A DNA stretch of 64,000 nt from positions 5,146,001 to 5,210,000 of the forward strand of contig OY969623.1 of assembly GCA_963701675.1 (NCBI GenBank), in the 5' to 3' direction. This DNA is from G963701675 sp963701675 (GTDB lineage Bacteria > Planctomycetota > Planctomycetia > Gemmatales > Gemmataceae). The translations under genes were made by a program, and so were the position numbers. This document shows positions 52,736 to 61,068 of this stretch, piece by piece (the first letter of the stretch is position 1; each line of letters opens with the position of its first letter). The notes beneath the pieces are model-generated. The model saw only the letters and a list, made by a program, of their open reading frames with translations, ran no database searches and was not told where the DNA came from.

Positions 52736-54184
52736 CTAATATCGGTAGCCGTCCGGCTTGTACGGTCCGTCGACTTTGACGCCGATGTAGTCGGACTGTT
52801 TCTTCGACATCTTCGTTAGCTTCGCGCCCAATTGGTCGAGATGCAGGCGGGCCACTTCCTCGTCCAATTCCTTCGGCTGCAAGAAAACCTTCTTCTCCAT
52901 CTTCTTGCCGTCGCGCCATAGCCGAATCTGCGCGAGCACCTGATTGCTGAACGAATTGCTCATGACGAAGCTCGGATGGCCGGTGCCGCATCCCAGGTTC
53001 ACGAGTCGGCCTTTGGCCAGCACGATGATGCGCCTGCCGTCGGGCCAAATGACGTGATCAACCTGTGGCTTGATTTCTTCCCACTTGAGATCGTCGAGCG
53101 CTTCGATTTGGATCTCGCTGTCGAAATGGCCGATGTTGCAAACGATGGCATTGTGCTTCATCCGATCCATGTGCTGCCGCGTGATGACGTCGACATTCCC
53201 CGTGGCGGTGACAAAGATGTCGCCCCAGGCGCAGGCATCGTCCATCGGCACCACTTGGAAGCCTTCCATGCACGCTTGCAATGCACAAATCGGGTCGATT
53301 TCGGCAACGAATACGGTGGCGCCCGCCCCGCGGAAAGCTTGGGCGCATCCCTTGCCGACGTCGCCGTAGCCGCTCACGACGGCCTTTTTGCCGCTGACCA
53401 TCACGTCGGTGGCGCGTTTGATGCCGTCGATAAGGCTCTCGCGGCAACCGTAAATGTTGTCGAATTTGCTCTTGGTCACGCAATCATTGACATTGATCGC
53501 GGGGAAGAGCAGAGTGCCGGCTTCGGCTCGTTGGATGAGGCGCTTCACGCCCGTGGTCGTCTCTTCCGAAACGCCGATGATTTGCTTTGCGATCGTGCTG
53601 TAAAAATTCGGCTTATCCTTGAGCGTTTTCTTGATCGACGCGAGCAGCACCGTTTCCTCTTTGGAATCGGCCTTGCGGTCCAATAGTGCTGGGTTCTTCT
53701 CCGCATCGGCGCCCAGGTGAACCAACAAGGTTGCATCGCCGCCGTCGTCCAAGATCAAGTTGGGTGTGCCGCCGTCATGCCACATGAGGATGCGGTGCGT
53801 GTAATCCCAGTATTCTTCGAGTGTCTCGCCTTTCGTCGCAAAGACCGGCGTGCTTTTGACGGCCAGGGCGGCGGCGGCGTGGTCCTGCGTCGAGAAGATA
53901 TTGCAACTTGCCCAGCGAATCTCCGCGCCGAGCGCCTGGAGTGTTTCGATCAACACGGCCGTCTGAATCGTCATGTGCAGGCTGCCGGCGATGCGTGCGC
54001 CCTTGAGCGGCTGGCTCGGCGCATACTTCTTGCGGATCGCCATCAACCCCGGCATCTCATGCTCGGCGATGGCAATTTCCTTCCGGCCCCAATCGGCCAG
54101 CGACAGATCGGCCACGGCATGATCGGCGGTTGCCTTGGCGGACGGGCGCTCGGTTTTCGGTGACATGGTTGCCGTAGAGGCCAT
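52736..54184 (-). CDS. ahcY: Adenosylhomocysteinase
   Basis: 482 aa (usual range 430-480). AhcY splits S-adenosylhomocysteine, keeping methylation going. Motifs: GSLHMTIQTAVLIETL, FSTQDHAAAALA, VVSGYGDVGKGCAQAFRGAG (NAD Rossmann), VITRQHMDRMKHNAIVCNIG, and SFSNQVLAQI, and the C-terminus DGPYKPDGYRY. Complete. Confidence 0.97.
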   Translation of the reverse strand: MASTATMSPKTERPSAKATADHAVADLSLADWGRKEIAIAEHEMPGLMAIRKKYAPSQPLKGARIAGSLHMTIQTAVLIETLQALGAEIRWASCNIFSTQDHAAAALAVKSTPVFATKGETLEEYWDYTHRILMWHDGGTPNLILDDGGDATLLVHLGADAEKNPALLDRKADSKEETVLLASIKKTLKDKPNFYSTIAKQIIGVSEETTTGVKRLIQRAEAGTLLFPAINVNDCVTKSKFDNIYGCRESLIDGIKRATDVMVSGKKAVVSGYGDVGKGCAQAFRGAGATVFVAEIDPICALQACMEGFQVVPMDDACAWGDIFVTATGNVDVITRQHMDRMKHNAIVCNIGHFDSEIQIEALDDLKWEEIKPQVDHVIWPDGRRIIVLAKGRLVNLGCGTGHPSFVMSNSFSNQVLAQIRLWRDGKKMEKKVFLQPKELDEEVARLHLDQLGAKLTKMSKKQSDYIGVKVDGPYKPDGYRY

Positions 54185-54239
54185 CGGTATGGTTCTCCAA
54201 TAAAGATTCGTTAATGCGTTAAGTCAGTATAGTATGGAA

Positions 54240-54899
54240 TCAACGGGTCAGTTTCGACGCAGCATTTCGCGCATTGTCAATGAACCGTCGCAACTTGTCG
54301 GCATCTTTTCGCCCCGGCGCACTCTCGACGCCGGAAGCCACGTCCACGCCGTCGGGACGCACCAAGCGGATGGCCTCGGCGACATTTTCCGGGACCAGTC
54401 CGCCCGCGAGCAGCCACTTCACGCCGGGGCGGAAGTCGGCCAACAAGCTCCACGGAGGCTTGTGACCCGTGCCCCCGTATTGACCCGGCACGTTAGCATC
54501 GACGATGATGCCGGACGGCAACTGGTTCACGTCCGCCGCCTTCGCCAGAAAATCCTGGATCGCTTTCAAATCCCGCTCATCACCGACGCGGAACGCATCG
54601 ATGCGCCCGAACGGAAATCGCGACACTGGTTCGTGGGCATCGCCGTGCATTTGGATGATGTTGATCCGGTGTTGTGTGGCGATGGCACATGCCTGCGCCC
54701 AAGTCTCGTTCACGAAAACGCCGACGGACTGAACGTGCGCTGGAAGTTCCAGCCGGATTCGTTCGATCTCCGTTGCGTCCGCCAGGTAGCGCGGCGATTT
54801 TGGGTAGAAGTTGAGGCCGATGGAATCGGCGCCTGCATTCACGGCCGTGCGGGCGTCGGCCGCGTTCGTGATACCGCAGATCTTGATGGCGATGTGCAA
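54240..54899 (-). CDS. trpF: Phosphoribosylanthranilate isomerase
   Basis: About 219 aa. TTG at 54899 is preferred because AGGGAG lies about nine bases before it, leading straight into HIAIKICGITNAADA; the frame is open further upstream to another TTG at 54926. TrpF converts PRA to CdRP in tryptophan synthesis. KICGIT (catalytic Cys), GLNFYPKSPR, IQMHGDAH, GIIVDANVPGQYGGTG (catalytic Asp) and WLLAGGLVPENVAEAI, and DVASGVESAPGRKD, all match. Confidence 0.95.
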   Translation of the reverse strand: MHIAIKICGITNAADARTAVNAGADSIGLNFYPKSPRYLADATEIERIRLELPAHVQSVGVFVNETWAQACAIATQHRINIIQMHGDAHEPVSRFPFGRIDAFRVGDERDLKAIQDFLAKAADVNQLPSGIIVDANVPGQYGGTGHKPPWSLLADFRPGVKWLLAGGLVPENVAEAIRLVRPDGVDVASGVESAPGRKDADKLRRFIDNARNAASKLTR

Positions 54900-55004
54900 C
54901 GAAGGACTCCCTGCGCTAAGCCGCAAGCGGCGACTAATGCAATCTTACCGATTTCGTGGCCGCCCAGCCTATAATTTCATATCTTCCTGAACGGTATAAA
55001 ACTC

Positions 55005-55553
55005 ATGAAACATGCACTCGCCAAACGGCTCGAGGAAGTGGAAGACCGCTTCGTCGACCTGTGGGACACGATGAGCAACCTGTGGGGCATCAGTCCGACG
55101 ATGGCCCGCATTCATGGACACCTCTACATCAGCGGGGCCGCGCTGTCGATGGACGACATCATGGATCGTCTGGGAATCTCCCGCGGAAACGTCAGCATGA
55201 ACCTGAGTAAACTCGTCGAGTGGGGTTTGGTGCGCCGCATCCACAAGCGCGGTGATCGGCGCGACTACTACGAGTCGTTGAACGATGTGTGGGAGATGTT
55301 TACGTTGGTGGCGAATCAGCGGAAGCGGCGGGAAGTGGACCCGATCATCAATACGCTCCGGCGCTGTCAGGAAGAGCTGTCGGCCGAGAAGCTCGGCCCG
55401 CGCGCGCACGAGTCGGCGACACGCGATCGCATGCAACGAGTGACCGACTTGCTCGATTTTCTCACGCTGGTAGATGCGTTGGCCCAGCGCTTTTTCGAAA
55501 GCCACCGCGGCTTGAAAGAAGCCGTGGCACTTCTGGCACAAGACGCGAGTTAG
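55005..55553 (+). CDS. GbsR/MarR-family transcriptional regulator
   Basis: 182 aa. Winged-helix: WGISPTMARIHGHLYIS, LSMDDIMDRLGISRGNVSMN, LSKLVEWGLVRRIHKRGDRR, DYYESLNDVWEMFTLVANQR. This follows the GbsR pattern. The C-terminal helix (LLDFLTLVDALAQRFFESHR) is for dimerisation. Targets unknown. Its last 92 bases overlap the convergent gene at 55462-55938. Confidence 0.9.
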   Translation: MKHALAKRLEEVEDRFVDLWDTMSNLWGISPTMARIHGHLYISGAALSMDDIMDRLGISRGNVSMNLSKLVEWGLVRRIHKRGDRRDYYESLNDVWEMFTLVANQRKRREVDPIINTLRRCQEELSAEKLGPRAHESATRDRMQRVTDLLDFLTLVDALAQRFFESHRGLKEAVALLAQDAS

Positions 55554-55938
55554 TACCTGCCGGTGCGCCCCACCAGCCTTGGTGGTCCACGGTAAGCGGC
55601 GGCGGTAAACAACGTTCGCCATAAAACGTCCGGCACGAACCGAAAATGAATTTCAGATCCGCCTTCAGGCTGCCGCAATCCAAATTATCGTGGTGTGACC
55701 AACAACAGGTATAGCAACGGCGAGCCCAATCTCCCTTCGGCGTGCTGCGCACCGGCGGATAGGGCGAATATCCCGTGGCGTTTAATGGATGAAGCGGTTG
55801 GCCAACGCCGGGATAATGACCCGGCATCATGTCATACACCGGTGCGGACGACACCGGGTGGATGCGGATTGGCTCCTGTCCACGGACCCAGGTTCCCATC
55901 GCCAGCACCACGGCAACCGCCACGATCAATCGTCGCAT
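55462..55938 (-). CDS. Secreted small Cys-rich planctomycete protein
   Basis: 158 aa from ATG 55938 with GGGAGGG upstream. Signal peptide LIVAVAVVLAMGTWVRG. The conserved part has CYTCCWSHHDNLDCGSLKAD and IFGSCRTFYGERCLPPPLTV, a pattern that recurs in planctomycetes. The last 30 or so residues run antisense into the regulator gene and look like a C-terminal extension caused by loss of an earlier stop. Function unknown. Confidence 0.72.
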   Translation of the reverse strand: MRRLIVAVAVVLAMGTWVRGQEPIRIHPVSSAPVYDMMPGHYPGVGQPLHPLNATGYSPYPPVRSTPKGDWARRCYTCCWSHHDNLDCGSLKADLKFIFGSCRTFYGERCLPPPLTVDHQGWWGAPAGTNSRLVPEVPRLLSSRGGFRKSAGPTHLPA

Positions 55939-56200
55939 GTAGACACCCTCCCTGTCGGACCCCAAGTAAAATCGGATCAGCCGCGTGTAGGAAAGGAACC
56001 GATTTGAACGCATTTCACGAAATGGCCGTGCGTAAGAAGGCAATCTGAGCGAAGGGTGGAGTTTTCGGATCGTGACGGTTAGTCGTGGTTTGTGAACTTG
56101 CGCATTCCGCTCGCCAACAAGCCCGAATTCCGGTGCAGTAGAACGCGAGACCGCGATATAATGTCAGCGGGCGCCGCGCTGCGTCACACGGAGCAACGAT

Positions 56201-56521
56201 ATGAACCTTCCGGATTTTCTTACGCAGAACGAGTTCGGCGGGATTCGCGTTACAGGGACGCGAATCGGGCTGGAAACGCTACTCGATTTTTACACCTATG
56301 GCTATTCCGCGGAAATGATATGGGCGGAATATCCTACCTTGACGCTTGCGACTATCCACAAAGTGATTGCCTTTTACCTGGAAAACAAGGAAGACGTTGA
56401 CGCCTATATCGCCCGTGTCGACGCCAAAGCCGAAGAACTACGAGCGAAATCGCCGAAGGGCCCCAGCCTAACGGAACTTCGTAGACGGCTCGAGACCATG
56501 CACCGCCTGGCAACGAAGTAA
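56201..56521 (+). CDS. DUF433 protein (antitoxin-like)
   Basis: 106 aa. LTQNEFGGIRVTGTRIGLET and IWAEYPTLTLATIHKVIAFY show the DUF433 helix-turn-helix pattern. The C-terminal helix (IARVDAKAEELRAKSPKGPS) probably contacts the toxin. The DUF5615 gene follows after three bases. Confidence 0.82.
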   Translation: MNLPDFLTQNEFGGIRVTGTRIGLETLLDFYTYGYSAEMIWAEYPTLTLATIHKVIAFYLENKEDVDAYIARVDAKAEELRAKSPKGPSLTELRRRLETMHRLATK

Positions 56522-56524
56522 GGC

Positions 56525-56893
56525 ATGCCGCTCTCCTTTCTCTTCGACGAGAACATTCCGCTGAGTCTTCGCACCGCCCATGTCAAACACAACGCGTCGA
56601 CTAATTTCGTTTTCGATGTGGTTTTCGTCGGCGCGCCTCCGGATCTTCCGCGCGGCGCCGATGATAGCGATATTCTCCGATGGGCCGAGCGCGAAAATCG
56701 TATCGTCGTGACCGTAGACGAGAGCACGATGCCTGAGGTTCTTTGGCAGCACCTGAACGCGGGGCGACACTGTCCGGGCATACTGATTGTCCGACCGAGA
56801 AGCAAAACACCCGACATCATCGATCACCTCGCTCAGCTTGCGTATGCCAGCGAAGCCTGGGAATGGCAGGACCGCATCGAATACATACCCTAA
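56525..56893 (+). CDS. DUF5615 PIN-like toxin
   Basis: 122 aa. LSFLFDENIPLSL (first PIN acidic residue), then GADDSDILRWAERENRIVVT, VDEST (second acidic position) and GILIVRPRSKT. DUF5615 proteins are Mut7-C/PIN-like presumed RNases, paired with DUF433. In this copy the usual LRxxGHDV segment is degenerate (LRTAHVKHNASTNFVFDVVF). Confidence 0.82.
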   Translation: MPLSFLFDENIPLSLRTAHVKHNASTNFVFDVVFVGAPPDLPRGADDSDILRWAERENRIVVTVDESTMPEVLWQHLNAGRHCPGILIVRPRSKTPDIIDHLAQLAYASEAWEWQDRIEYIP

Positions 56894-56931
56894 CTCCGCG
56901 GTTCGCATCCAACGTCCGAAACCGGCGCCTT

Positions 56932-58087
56932 ATGCAACCAACGAACACACCAACCGTCACCGGCGATGCACGTCCGTTGCCCGTGTTGCGCGCCATGATC
57001 GACGCCATTGACCGCGAGATGTTGCAGTCGTTGGCCCGGCGGTACGCGCTCGTCGCCGAGATCGCACAGTTCAAGCGCGAGCACCGCCTGGAGATTCGGG
57101 ATTTTGCCCGTGAGGCGGAGATCCTGAGCGATCGTTGCCGGCGCGGGGCAGCTTGGGTTGTCGCCACAACTGATCGAGAGCATGTTTCGGCTGGTTCTTT
57201 GGGGCAGCCGCGATAGGCAGGCAGCACTCAAGGCGGAGGTGCCGTTGGACATCGAGCCGAAGACGGTCGCCGTCATCGGTGGCCGCGGCGCCATGGGCCG
57301 CTGCATGGCCGAGCTGTTCGGCGATTTAGGCCACGCGGTCATGGTGGCTGACGAAAGTACGTCGCTGTCGCCCGAGGAAGCCGCCGCCGTCGCCGATGTC
57401 GTGATCGTCAGTGTGCCCATCGACGCCACGGTGGAGGTCGTGCGCCGCCTCGGACCGCGGGTCCGGCCCGACGCGCTCCTCATGGACGTGACGTCGGTCA
57501 AGGCGGCGCCGATGAATGCCATGCTGGAATCGTCGCGCGGCAGCGTGGCGGGCACGCACCCGCTGTTTGCGCCGTCGGTGCATTCGCTCCAGGGCCAGCG
57601 CGTCGTGCTCTGTCGTGGCCGCGGTGACGATTGGTTCCGCTGGCTGCAAACGATGCTGCACGCCCGCGGACTAGTTCTGATGGAAGCGACGCCGGACGCA
57701 CACGACCAAGCGATGGCGATTGTCCAGGTGCTGACCCACTTCTCCACGGAGGTCATGGGGCAGACCCTGGCAAAGCTACGCATCGACCTGGCCGACACTC
57801 TCCGTTTCACGTCACCCGTGTACTTGATGGAACTGATCATGACGGTGCGCCATTTCGCGCAATCGCCGGACCTCTATGCGTCGATCCAGATGTCCAACCC
57901 CGCAACCCGAGAAGTGACCGAGGCGTTTGCCACCGCAGCGCGGGAACTGCAACAGGTCGTGGCCCAAGAGCGGCGCGACGAATTCCGCGCTCTTTTCAGC
58001 GAAATCCGCGACTTTTTCGGCCCCTTCACGACGCAGGCGCTCGAACAATCGAGTTTCCTCATCGACCGGCTTGTGGAGCGGACCTGA
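56932..58087 (+). pseudogene. tyrA: Chorismate mutase/prephenate dehydrogenase with a two-base frameshift
   Basis: The N-terminal part from ATG 56932 is a chorismate mutase: LRAMIDAIDREMLQSLARRY, LVAEIAQFKREH, RDFAREAEIL. The frame fails at CGGCGCGGGG (about 57137-57146). From GQLGLSPQLIESMFRLVLWG the other frame carries VAVIGGRGAMGRCMAELFGD (NAD), DVTSVKAAP, AGTHPLFAPSV and ends at TGA 58085-58087. Two missing bases (GC) in GCGCG would mend it to about 385 aa, the size of E. coli T-protein. Confidence 0.88.
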
Positions 58088-58162
58088 CACTTTGTGCCAC
58101 GACGCGAATTATCGCGCAAAGCGACAAAACCTTGCGACTGCTCACACTACCGGCAATCATTC

Positions 58163-58195
58163 AAAAAAAAGAGTGCCGGACCTGGTCCGGCACTC
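58163..58195 (-). terminator. Intrinsic terminator of the FG-GAP protein gene
   Basis: GAGTGCCGGA / TCCGGCACTC 10-bp stem (58171-58180 and 58186-58195) followed on the minus strand by eight T. It lies 21 bases after the stop of the gene 58216-59664. Confidence 0.88.
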
Positions 58196-58215
58196 GTTAC
58201 ACGTCTGCGGAATGA

Positions 58216-59664
58216 TCAAATCGACAGCGGATCGCCGAACATGTCATCCACGGCCTTGGCGACGCGCTGGATCACACGATTCGAAACGGCCGGTACGCGC
58301 TCGACGGCGTCGGACAAAACGTCGATCCGATTCGGCTCGGGCTTGATGTCCAGCCGTTGCGACACGTTGAGCGCGGGCCGCTCCGGTGGCTCGTTGCCGA
58401 TCGGCGGCGGAATCGGCGTCTGGAGAGTTAGCGGCGTCGGCGCCGTAAGCGGGGCTTGGTTCAAGCCAATGGGCGTACCTTCCGGGCGGGGGTCGTCCAC
58501 CGGTGGAATGGGCCAGGTCGTGTCATTAATAAGCACGTACAGCAGGTTGGTGGAGGAACTTGTGACCACGAGATCGGTGAAGCCATCACCGTTAAGGTCG
58601 CCTGCGACATTGCCTAGCGGCGCCGCCGCTCCGACGGCAGTATTGATCGGCGGTTGAAACGTAAGATTCCCGTTTCCGAGCAACACGCTCACGCTGCCGA
58701 CGTTGTAGTTGATGGTAGCGACGTCCTTTTTGCCGTCGCCGTCGAAGTCTCCCGGAACGGGATAAATCGGTCCATCGCCCGATGGAGAGTCAGTTTTCAC
58801 GCGGAAGCGGCAGGTGCTGTTGTTACGTAGCGCGCTCACTGTGTCGTCAGCGAAGTTGCCGGCCACAAGGTCCAGGTCACTATCGCCATCCAGATCGACC
58901 AGCGCGTGGCCGAACGGCAAGTTGCCCGTGCCATAGTTGGCTGCCGGCGTGAAGCCAGGACCAGTGCTCTTCAAGGCGGTTATCGTATTAACCGCTTCAT
59001 TGCTCACCGTTACGTCTGCCAGGCCGTCGCCGTTGCAATCCTCGACCTCGACGCCGGCGGGGATTGCGTTGGTGGGACCGGTAGCGATATCGGTATTGGG
59101 CCCGAAGGTCCCCGCACCTAGGTTGCGCAAGATGCTGACGGTGCCGGCGTAAAAGTTGCCGACGGCGATGTCGAGATCACTGTCACCATCAAAATCACCG
59201 AGGTCGAGTCGGTCGGAGCCGGAACCCGCCGTATAGTTGTTGAACCCCTGAAATGTGCCATCGCCGTTACCAAACAAGACGCTCACGCTTGAGCCTTGAA
59301 AGTTACCGGTTACCAAGTCCAATATGCCGTCACCGTTCACATCGCCGGCGCGAAGACCGTTCGGATTTATGCCTGAAGTAAAGGTTCCCAAGGCCGTCAG
59401 CGACCCGGTTCCATTACCCAGGAACACATGCACGCTTCCGTTGCCGCCGACAGTGGCACCAGTGACGGCCACCGCAACGTCGTTGTCTCCGTCGTTGTCG
59501 AGGTCGGCGATGACCGGCTCTACGGCTGTCACGCCAAGCGGGTAGGTCACCGGCGTGAGAAACGTAGGCACGGTTCGTGCCTCCAGGACCTCCAACCTTA
59601 GGGCAGCTGCCAGGCGTGCCAGACGAGGAATGCGGCGTGACCGATGTGAATGGGTCTGAAACAT
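58216..59664 (-). CDS. FG-GAP/VCBS repeat surface protein with planctomycete LExR motif
   Basis: 482 aa from ATG 59664 (AAGGAGAATCACTGC before it). N-terminus RRIPRLARLAAALRLEVLEA then RTVPTFL is a LEPR-XLL-type segment. Then about five FG-GAP units with calcium-binding DxDGDxxxDx loops (DLDNDGDNDVAVA, DVNGDGILDLVTG, DFDGDSDLDIAVG, DCNGDGLADVTVS, DLDGDSDLDLVAG, DFDGDGKKDVATI, DLNGDGFTDLVVT), forming a beta-propeller. A Pro-rich tail (DPRPEGTPIGLNQAPL) ends it. Exported and calcium-dependent. Confidence 0.9.
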   Translation of the reverse strand: MFQTHSHRSRRIPRLARLAAALRLEVLEARTVPTFLTPVTYPLGVTAVEPVIADLDNDGDNDVAVAVTGATVGGNGSVHVFLGNGTGSLTALGTFTSGINPNGLRAGDVNGDGILDLVTGNFQGSSVSVLFGNGDGTFQGFNNYTAGSGSDRLDLGDFDGDSDLDIAVGNFYAGTVSILRNLGAGTFGPNTDIATGPTNAIPAGVEVEDCNGDGLADVTVSNEAVNTITALKSTGPGFTPAANYGTGNLPFGHALVDLDGDSDLDLVAGNFADDTVSALRNNSTCRFRVKTDSPSGDGPIYPVPGDFDGDGKKDVATINYNVGSVSVLLGNGNLTFQPPINTAVGAAAPLGNVAGDLNGDGFTDLVVTSSSTNLLYVLINDTTWPIPPVDDPRPEGTPIGLNQAPLTAPTPLTLQTPIPPPIGNEPPERPALNVSQRLDIKPEPNRIDVLSDAVERVPAVSNRVIQRVAKAVDDMFGDPLSI

Positions 59665-60105
59665 GCAGTGATTCTCCTTAGAAAGGGACAGTGAGGCGTC
59701 CCCGACACCCGACGTGCCGGGACGGACGGACGTTGCCCGAGGTAAGTTGGATGGTGCAGCACCACCCGTGAGGATTTTGCCAGTGTCCGATGCCAGGCGA
59801 TGAATTGCAAGCAAAATAATGTGAAGAAATTGCGAAGACACTAACTGCCTCAGAGGACAACCAGGTAACCACCGAGCACCACAACTGCCACCCTCGCCAG
59901 CTTTCCATGCCATGACGTGCATTCTCGCGCCAAGCGACATGTGGCACAAACCTGCGCTTTACAAGTCCCGCGACACCGTGGCATGATGCGCCTTCTCGGA
60001 ACGGAGGCCGGGTTCACATCTCGTCATGGACGCATCAACACACCTTTATGCGAAAGGGACGTGCCATGAGCGTCGCTTCCCCTCCATTTTCCGGCGCCGC
60101 CATCC

Positions 60106-60675
60106 ATGAAGACTTTTTGGCTGCGCCATACCAACGGCGACGGCGTCGGAACGAATCGCCTTTCATCGTGTCAGGAAGCGACACCGTCAATAAACGTCGA
60201 TAACCAGGAACAGGCTCAAGCCTTCGAACGTAAACCAGTACGAACTCATGCTTTTCGCGATCGGCGCGGCCGCTTTACCATGGGAAATCCTGGAGGCCCC
60301 GGCAACCCGTTCGCCAAGCAGATTGCGGGGTTCCGTCGAGCCATCTGTCGAGCGGTGTCGCAGCGTGACCTTGAAAAGCTCGCCCGGTCGCTATTGGAAC
60401 GCGCCGGCGCGGGAGACGACGGTGCGGCGGCCCTGTTGCTGGCTTACACGGTCGGGAAACCCAGCAACGTGGTAAATCCCGACACGACGGAGCTGGATGA
60501 ATGGAAGCTCATTCAACAGCTACCGGTTCGCAGCACGGAGATTGATCGAATCTTGCACTGCATCACTCCGGAGCTGGCAAGTAAAGTGGTACGAGCGCTC
60601 TGGCCTGTCGCGGAAAGTCAGTTCAAGGACGGACTCGGCCGCATCGCGCGCGGCGAACCGGTTGCAGCGACTTGA
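60106..60675 (+). CDS. Hypothetical protein related to phage-type DUF5681 proteins
   Basis: 189 aa from ATG 60106; the true start is unclear because a short open frame at 60066-60203 begins ATG with a GAAAGGGA site in another frame. The core is RRGRFTMGNPGGPGNPFAKQ, FRRAICRAVSQRDLEKLARS, LLERAGAGDDGAAALLLAYT, VGKPSNVVNPDTTELDEWKL. The GxxGGPGNP and late DGAAxLLLxYxVGKP pattern recurs in planctomycetes and resembles small terminase-associated proteins. The TGA lies inside a repeat (60672-60738). Bases 59665-60105 before it hold nothing else that I can support. Confidence 0.62.
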   Translation: MKTFWLRHTNGDGVGTNRLSSCQEATPSINVDNQEQAQAFERKPVRTHAFRDRRGRFTMGNPGGPGNPFAKQIAGFRRAICRAVSQRDLEKLARSLLERAGAGDDGAAALLLAYTVGKPSNVVNPDTTELDEWKLIQQLPVRSTEIDRILHCITPELASKVVRALWPVAESQFKDGLGRIARGEPVAAT

Positions 60676-60896
60676 ATGCCTAAACCATTTTTCATCAATC
60701 GTGAGGTGCCACGACGTGACGGTACTCCGGCACGTCGTGCGGAGTTTAGACCCGTTATTCGACGACCGTCGCTGCGCACGGCACGACGTGGCGGAGTACC
60801 GCCACATCGTGCCACAAAGGCGAAGTGAGTTGAATGCCTAAACCATTTTTCATCAATCGTGAGGTGCCACGACGTGACGGTACTCCGGCACGTCGT
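60672..60896 (+). repeat. 67-bp exact direct repeat, 158 bp apart
   Basis: 60672-60738 and 60830-60896 are identical over 67 bases, starting TTGAATGCCTAAACCATTTT. Each copy ends in the first arm of a palindrome of the GTGCCACGACGTG family. The left copy includes the stop codon of the preceding gene. Confidence 0.92.
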
Positions 60897-61050
60897 ACGG
60901 AAACCAACTGGATTCGCAGAAACAATTATGGCTGGGTGGCCGGGGCTGGAGTCTTCGGAAGCCCCGGTTCCGGGGCATCGAAGACTCTGCCCCGGCCACC
61001 CGCCGCTGCGCACGGCACGACGTGGCGGAGTACCGCCACATCGTGGCACG
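60862..61050. repeat. Nested palindromes of two families
   Basis: The outer arms are GGTGCCACGACGTG near 60864 and CACATCGTGGCAC near 61037-61049. Between them sits an unrelated inverted repeat GGGTGGCCGGGGCTGGAGTC / ...CGAAGACTCTGCCCCGGCCACCC (about 60934-61002). One family appears to have inserted in the loop of the other. A palindrome without insertion is at 60704-60814. It lies just past the 3' end of typA. Confidence 0.78.
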
Positions 61051-61068
61051 GAAGAGACTGAAGAGACT

